From contig QCXZ01000137.1 of the NCBI GenBank assembly GCA_025024175.1, forward strand, positions 20,460,001 through 20,524,000: 64,000 nucleotides of DNA, in the 5' to 3' direction. Below the pieces are notes generated by a model. The model saw only the letters and a program-made list of their open reading frames with translations, had not been told where the DNA came from and did no database searches. This DNA comes from Rhyzopertha dominica. Its lineage: Eukaryota > Arthropoda > Insecta > Coleoptera > Bostrichidae. Positions 59,401 to 64,000 of this stretch are shown one piece after another. The translations under genes were made by a program, and so were the position numbers. Within the stretch, counting starts at the first letter, position 1, and each line of letters starts with the position of its first letter.

Positions 59401-60590
59401 ATGATTTTTTATGCTGGGTATGATGACGAACATGCACCACGATAGTTAAAGGTGCAAAAATGCGATTTTCTTTATGGGCGTTATTGAACGTAATTTTTTA
59501 TGCTGACTGCTGAGTATTATGGTAGATGTCAAATTTGGATTAAGACTATGACTGATATGCACCAAGCAGCGTAATACCTAAAGGTGCAAAAATTCGACTT
59601 TGTTTCGTGAGTGTCGTGAAACATCATCATCCATAACCTTCGCACTTCTGGAAGTTAAATTACCCTTCAGCACAAGTATAGCTGTTTGAATGAAAGAAGA
59701 CAAAGTGAAACATAAAATGATATGCATTAAGTCCACGTTTTAGAGGCAAACGTATAACGTTTGAATCATGTAAACAAATTAATAAGTACATCCTGTTCCC
59801 CTTGTCCCGGCCACGCCAGTGCATGCATGATGCACGTCCGCTATTTGTGCGGCAGGGGCGTTCGCTTGACGTTTGTTAATTAAAACTGATCCTTTCCAAT
59901 CCTTTTCGATGGCACCCGTTACGTTCCCAATTGCATTTACAGCGCAATACCGATGCGTTCCGTAGCTGCATTATCTCCGCCAAATCCTATAATCCAAATG
60001 GAAGGCATCGTGTTCGGATCGGTAAACTACGCAAAAAGGACACAAAGAGGCGCCCGATGCAGCTGGATTTGGGATAATGTAAGCCGAACTATAAAGGTGG
60101 CTGGGAATCCCGGCTCCTCCGCCAAAGTTACGCGCGGCATTTTATTAGCGCACCTAATTGTGGAGTCGAACGCAAGTCAAATACGAAAAACATATTTGCA
60201 TCCACTAAGGCTTATACTGCACTGACGATAATAGGTAACTATTTATATTTTCAATTGATTATTCAACTTCACAAGCATAATTTAATTTAAAAAAATCCAC
60301 CACCAGAAGACACGTTTTGACTATCACTTGTTAATCGAGGTATCGTAACATTCCTTACAACAAGGGTATAAAGCCATGACTAATTTGAACTGGGGCACGT
60401 TGATTGCAATGCATCAAAGTAGGTTTGACAGCTTGGAAATGACTTAGAAACCACTGAAATCGTTTTGGTTCAAATGTTTATTTATTATTAACTTTATAAA
60501 CTATAAGTAGTACAAAAGTGCTTCAGAAAGAAAACTGGTTGTAATTTTTGCTCCCTACAAATGAATTCGATCTGAAGCCTTTTAATTGAA
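56430..60590. other. upstream intronic stretch with GC-richer islands
   Basis: No gene recognised. GC-richer islands without coding motif lie at 57500-58060, 58800-59280 and 59780-60220. The second is open for 114 codons on the minus strand and the third for 90 codons on the plus strand, neither with a known domain. They may be regulatory elements of the Mxd-like gene. Confidence 0.35.
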
Positions 60591-60599
60591 CCATAATTA

Positions 60600-61130
60600 C
60601 GATTGAATTATCAGCTAAGCGCCTTGCGATCGTATTTACCAAAGTTGTGCAGTACTTAGGAGTGAAATTATTCTATATTTCAATTATTTTCTCCTTTAAC
60701 TGGAGAGTTGTTCCGACAGGAACTGTATGCGTAATACTTTTTTCCTTTCATGCTATAACGTATCTATTGGCGACAAAACCTGAGCTGTTGGCAGGCCGTG
60801 GTAACATTGGAATATTATGTTCTTCAAACCATGTTTTTACTAATGGCAAGTGGCACCATCTTGCTACAATGAAAAGTTTTGGTTGTCTAGTCGAAATGGT
60901 TCTCAAGCCCCAAACCATCGCACAAGCAGGGAATTTACCGTCGCGTTTCAAACAGTTCTATATTATCTCCAACAGAGACCTCATATCTACTCTCATCGCT
61001 CCAAATTCTAAATTTGCAATCAGCTGCCTTCCGTTCTTCCATTTTTTTAACAATGCTAAGGTTTCTTTTGTCTATAGAAATCTGTAGAAAATTTGACGTT
61101 TTAATTCATACAAAAATCACCAACTTTTTT
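60600..61130 (-). pseudogene. Tc1-like transposase, frameshifted
   Basis: The minus strand reads EFGAMRVDM, with a frame change giving WSDESRYEV (first catalytic Asp). VSVGDN, KFPACAMVWGLRTIS, CHLPLVKTWFEEHNIPMLP and RPANSSGF follow in order. These match the Tc1 family pattern: SDESRF, KxPxSVMVWG, QDGAPCHxAxxVKxWF and WPxxSPDLNPIE. The DGAPCH and SPDLNPIE motifs are damaged, and stops interrupt the frame. The plus-strand 146-codon frame over the same bases is a shadow. Confidence 0.72.
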
Positions 61131-61139
61131 GTTTCGGAG

Positions 61140-63950
61140 AAAGGTATGTCTTGATACGCATCTACCAAATGCTTCTGACAGCTAACTCTTTGGTAGAAGA
61201 CAGGCAATATTGCTTAACCAATGCTACTAACACAAAAAGCCCGGCTGGCATAATTTTGCAGTCTTCTTAAATCTGCGCTTAGAGCTATCCACGCTCATTT
61301 TTACTACTATGAGGCAGATCGCAAGCTATCAATAATGTGGTGCTATTTAAGGTAATTATTATTTCCACAGCTATGATAAATGAAAAATTAATGCTGTTAG
61401 ATAACTAACATACGAATATGTAGATGAAAGGAATTGAATTAATCCGTATTCAGATAAAGTCGAAAATACTTATCAGAAATATATTTTTTTGGTCCAATTG
61501 AAATGGGTATAAACCAAACAGGATGAGGTCTTCAAGGACCTTAGTATATTTGGTCTTGGCAAGAGGTTCTACAGGGTTTCTGTAAATGATTTATGCAACG
61601 CGGGCGGTGTTGATTTCTGAATTCTTTGTGCCGCCTTTTTATAACTTCTACCAAGCTACAATAGGCGTGGCGATCATCACTGAACATCAATGAGCACAAT
61701 AGCACTGAAGGTTGCAGATCAAGTTACAGTCACGAAATTGATGGCTTTGCAATTTATGGTTCTATTTTTCTTTCACAGGTAAGGAATAACAATAATTACT
61801 GGTATAGTAGGTTTGTGGTAACCTCTACAGTCTACATCCTTGCACTGTGGAAGCTTTGAGTAGTGCAGCTAACATTACTACCACTTAGTGTATGAATTTT
61901 ACCATTGCGATAGCCTAAAAATATCTTTCAATCCATCATAGTACAATTATGTAACAGGCTTACTGTAGCCACAACCTCACAAATACGATACATAATCTAA
62001 AAGTTATACGAAACACACACTTCCATGCGCTTTCTCATATTAAAATACGAGTATATTAAATAATTCAATAATCGACAGATGACAAGTATACGTCAAAGCA
62101 ATAGTTATGTTCACTTTCCTGAGAGGCGGCAAACTGATTGAATCGATAATTTCCATAAGCGCCTTGGATGCATGAATCATTTATAGAAACTTGTACATTG
62201 CAAGTGGTATGTGTTTGACCCATAACGTTCAGCTCTAATGCACTTTACAATTCTTTTAATTCAGGTATGTTTGTTTAGGTAATACGCTTTCAAACAGACT
62301 AGAAATTTGTCTGCAAGTCTAACGATCTCTTAACTAACATTGAATGAATTATGTTAAATTAGAGTCCAGTACCAATAAAGTGATTAGTCTGCTTGGTCAG
62401 CAACACAGTTTGTCAAGTCTACCATAATCTTGCAGGTGCAGCAAAAGTTTCTATTTATAATCTTCTAAAGCTAACCATACACAAGCAAATCATAATATAG
62501 TTACTAAATTTAGTAGTTCACAAAATTAATTCAAGTTATAATTTAAGTCAGTAAAGCGGAGATCATTTTAACTCCGCTTATCAGCAGGTACCCGCTCGTC
62601 TGTCAACTGCAATTCGACATCATTTGCGATTGCGGCTCAATTTAGCGTGTTCCCGTTTTGTGTAAAACTACTTCCAACTGGATGTAAATACGTTATAATT
62701 AATTCACTCCTGCAGGTTACACGGCAACGTTAAAGCAGCTTGTAGCGTGGCACCAATTCAGCCCACCTGACGTTTCACTGGGAATAGCATAAAACGAGCG
62801 GGCGCAACTGCATGCGGAAATCACTCCTGCCGAGCTGTTCCATAAAGGTATCAAATAAACCGCACAAACGCTTAATGAAAAGGCCCACAACAGACAAAAC
62901 CGTTGCAAGCAAATCGACTTGCCAAACTTCATCATAAAAACTTACTCCCAAGTTATATAGATATCAAACATTACTGAGTTCCCGTGCCGAACCTTTCGAG
63001 GGAACTTATAAAAGTTTCGCAGTTAACGAGGAAATGCGTTCATTTCAATTCAGCCCTCCCCGGCTGTGCGGAATTTCTCCACAGAAAAGCAAGTGTTTAC
63101 GTTACGGAGAACTGTAATAAGCGGGCGAATCGGCACGGGGTCCTAAATTAAAAAATAGTTCCGCGAAAATGCAATTTCTCTACGGACTCGTTTAGCGGAT
63201 GCCGCTTTAGTTGTTTTCAAGTGCCTCGTTGCATGCAATAAAACTTAAACTTTTTATACAAAAAAACTCGCATATTTTCCTTTAATCTCGTCCACCATTT
63301 ATCTAAATGTAGAATAAGATTTTAGAAAGGTAATATTATTTTTATTAACCAATTTAATAACTAATCTAAACTCTTAACATCCACTGATTATGTCGGTGTT
63401 GTAGAGTGCCATCATGTTACAAAGAGTAGCACGAATAGCATGTCATTTGATAATTACAGGTCTAAATAAGGAAAAGGATACTGCAAGAGAAAAAAATGGT
63501 GACTGTATTTTCGATACACTCGCAATCGATAGACTATCTATCTTCCATGTGTGGTAGAAGGACTCCGGCAAGTTATTTTTTTTCTCATTTTATTTTACAA
63601 TTAACATTTATTTACGTTTAATTTTGAAATTTACTTATGTAATAATCTTTTCACACTTTTAAAATTTAAAATTTCACAAATAGTGAAACACTTTCTAATG
63701 TGTACATTAGGGTACGTATCATGAATTATTTTCAACTACTTTTTAGGTATCACGTATCATAAGGACTGATGGGCTTTTAAGCGTAAAGCCATTTTATTTC
63801 ACTGGGTTCTTTTCTTGATTAGGCAATAAGCAATGTAGGCCTCTGTACTTACCGTCCGTACTAATCTATTTGGTAGTTCATAAAACCACCGTTAGATGAC
63901 TTGTTGGTGATTTTAATACAATGTGCGTTCAGCAGCTTTATACACAGTAA
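61140..63950. other. upstream intronic or 5' stretch, no recognised gene
   Basis: A GC-richer island at 62560-63250 contains TAATTA-type sites and a 72-codon minus-strand frame without known motif. It may be regulatory. The remainder is AT-rich. The expected small basic-region exon of the Mxd-like gene was looked for as a minus-strand EKNR ending before GT, and was not found. Confidence 0.35.
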
Positions 63951-63954
63951 TAGA

Positions 63955-64000
63955 GCTTTGATAGCTCAGTTGGTTAGAGCGTTTGACTAGTATTCAAAAT
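63955..64000 (+). tRNA. tRNA-Thr(AGT)-like 5' part, cut by the window end
   Basis: Seven acceptor bases are followed by TA and a perfect D-stem (GCTC/GAGC) with the A box TAGCTCAGTTGG. A perfect five-pair anticodon stem (TTTGA/TCAAA) closes the loop CTAGTAT with anticodon AGT. The 3' half is outside the window, so acceptor pairing and the T-arm cannot be checked. It may be a genuine tRNA-Thr gene or the head of a SINE related to the repeats at 2436-2790, which show the same TTTGAxT...AATCAAA arm. Confidence 0.5.

Noticed and set aside
60647..61087. 146-codon plus-strand open frame, the longest in the window
   Set aside because: The opposite strand carries ordered Tc1 transposase motifs, so this frame is a shadow.

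Overview
This is an AT-rich piece of animal DNA, most likely from an insect. Codon-clean coding sequence is confined to short, intron-flanked exons. The rest is a mix of decayed Tc1/mariner, pogo and LINE copies, foldback elements, a solo LTR and tRNA-derived sequence. A beetle would fit the transposon mix, but that is a guess. No bacterial operon, CRISPR array or rRNA gene was seen.

Host gene: one minus-strand gene appears to span most of the window. It encodes a Mad/Mxd-type (Max-dimerising) bHLH-leucine-zipper repressor. The helix-loop-helix exon lies at 55023-55137 and the leucine-zipper/Ser-rich exon at 5458-5668. A candidate last exon lies at 1829-1959, with a polyadenylation signal at 1643-1648. 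Splice phases agree at both junctions: phase 0 after the HLH exon, and one base left over after the zipper exon. The intron between the two solid exons is 49,354 bp and holds nearly everything else. Upstream exons (SID and basic region) were not found; they may lie beyond position 64000 or be too short to see.

Layout: 1-1618, flank downstream of the gene with a mariner scrap. 1620-5668, 3' part of the gene, whose 3.5-kb intron holds a doubled tRNA-derived repeat (2436-2790) and a 996-bp TA-flanked foldback (4021-5016). 6479-9560, a pogo/Tigger-like wreck and a LINE reverse-transcriptase wreck. 16.2 kb, a heat-shock-motif LTR-like block. 18348-19418, a second TA-flanked foldback. 19838-20277, a solo LTR. 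22.9-23.1 kb, five spaced hairpins. 31-42.8 kb, three mariner wrecks, a pogo-like C-terminus and small hairpins. 43318-48013, a 4.7-kb foldback element made of about 27 tandem ~145-bp units in two opposed arms, with a perfect 9-bp target duplication. 50.3 kb, the second LTR-like block. 52.5 kb, an imperfect foldback. 55.0 kb, the HLH exon. 55.7-61.1 kb, another mariner wreck and a Tc1 wreck. 63955-64000, a tRNA-Thr-like head cut by the window end.

The giant intron has collected transposons without disturbing the exon ends. The most striking object is the large foldback element. Its two arms mirror each other in unit subtype, and its termini are identical over at least 80 bp. Several GC-richer islands without coding character may be conserved regulatory DNA of the host gene.
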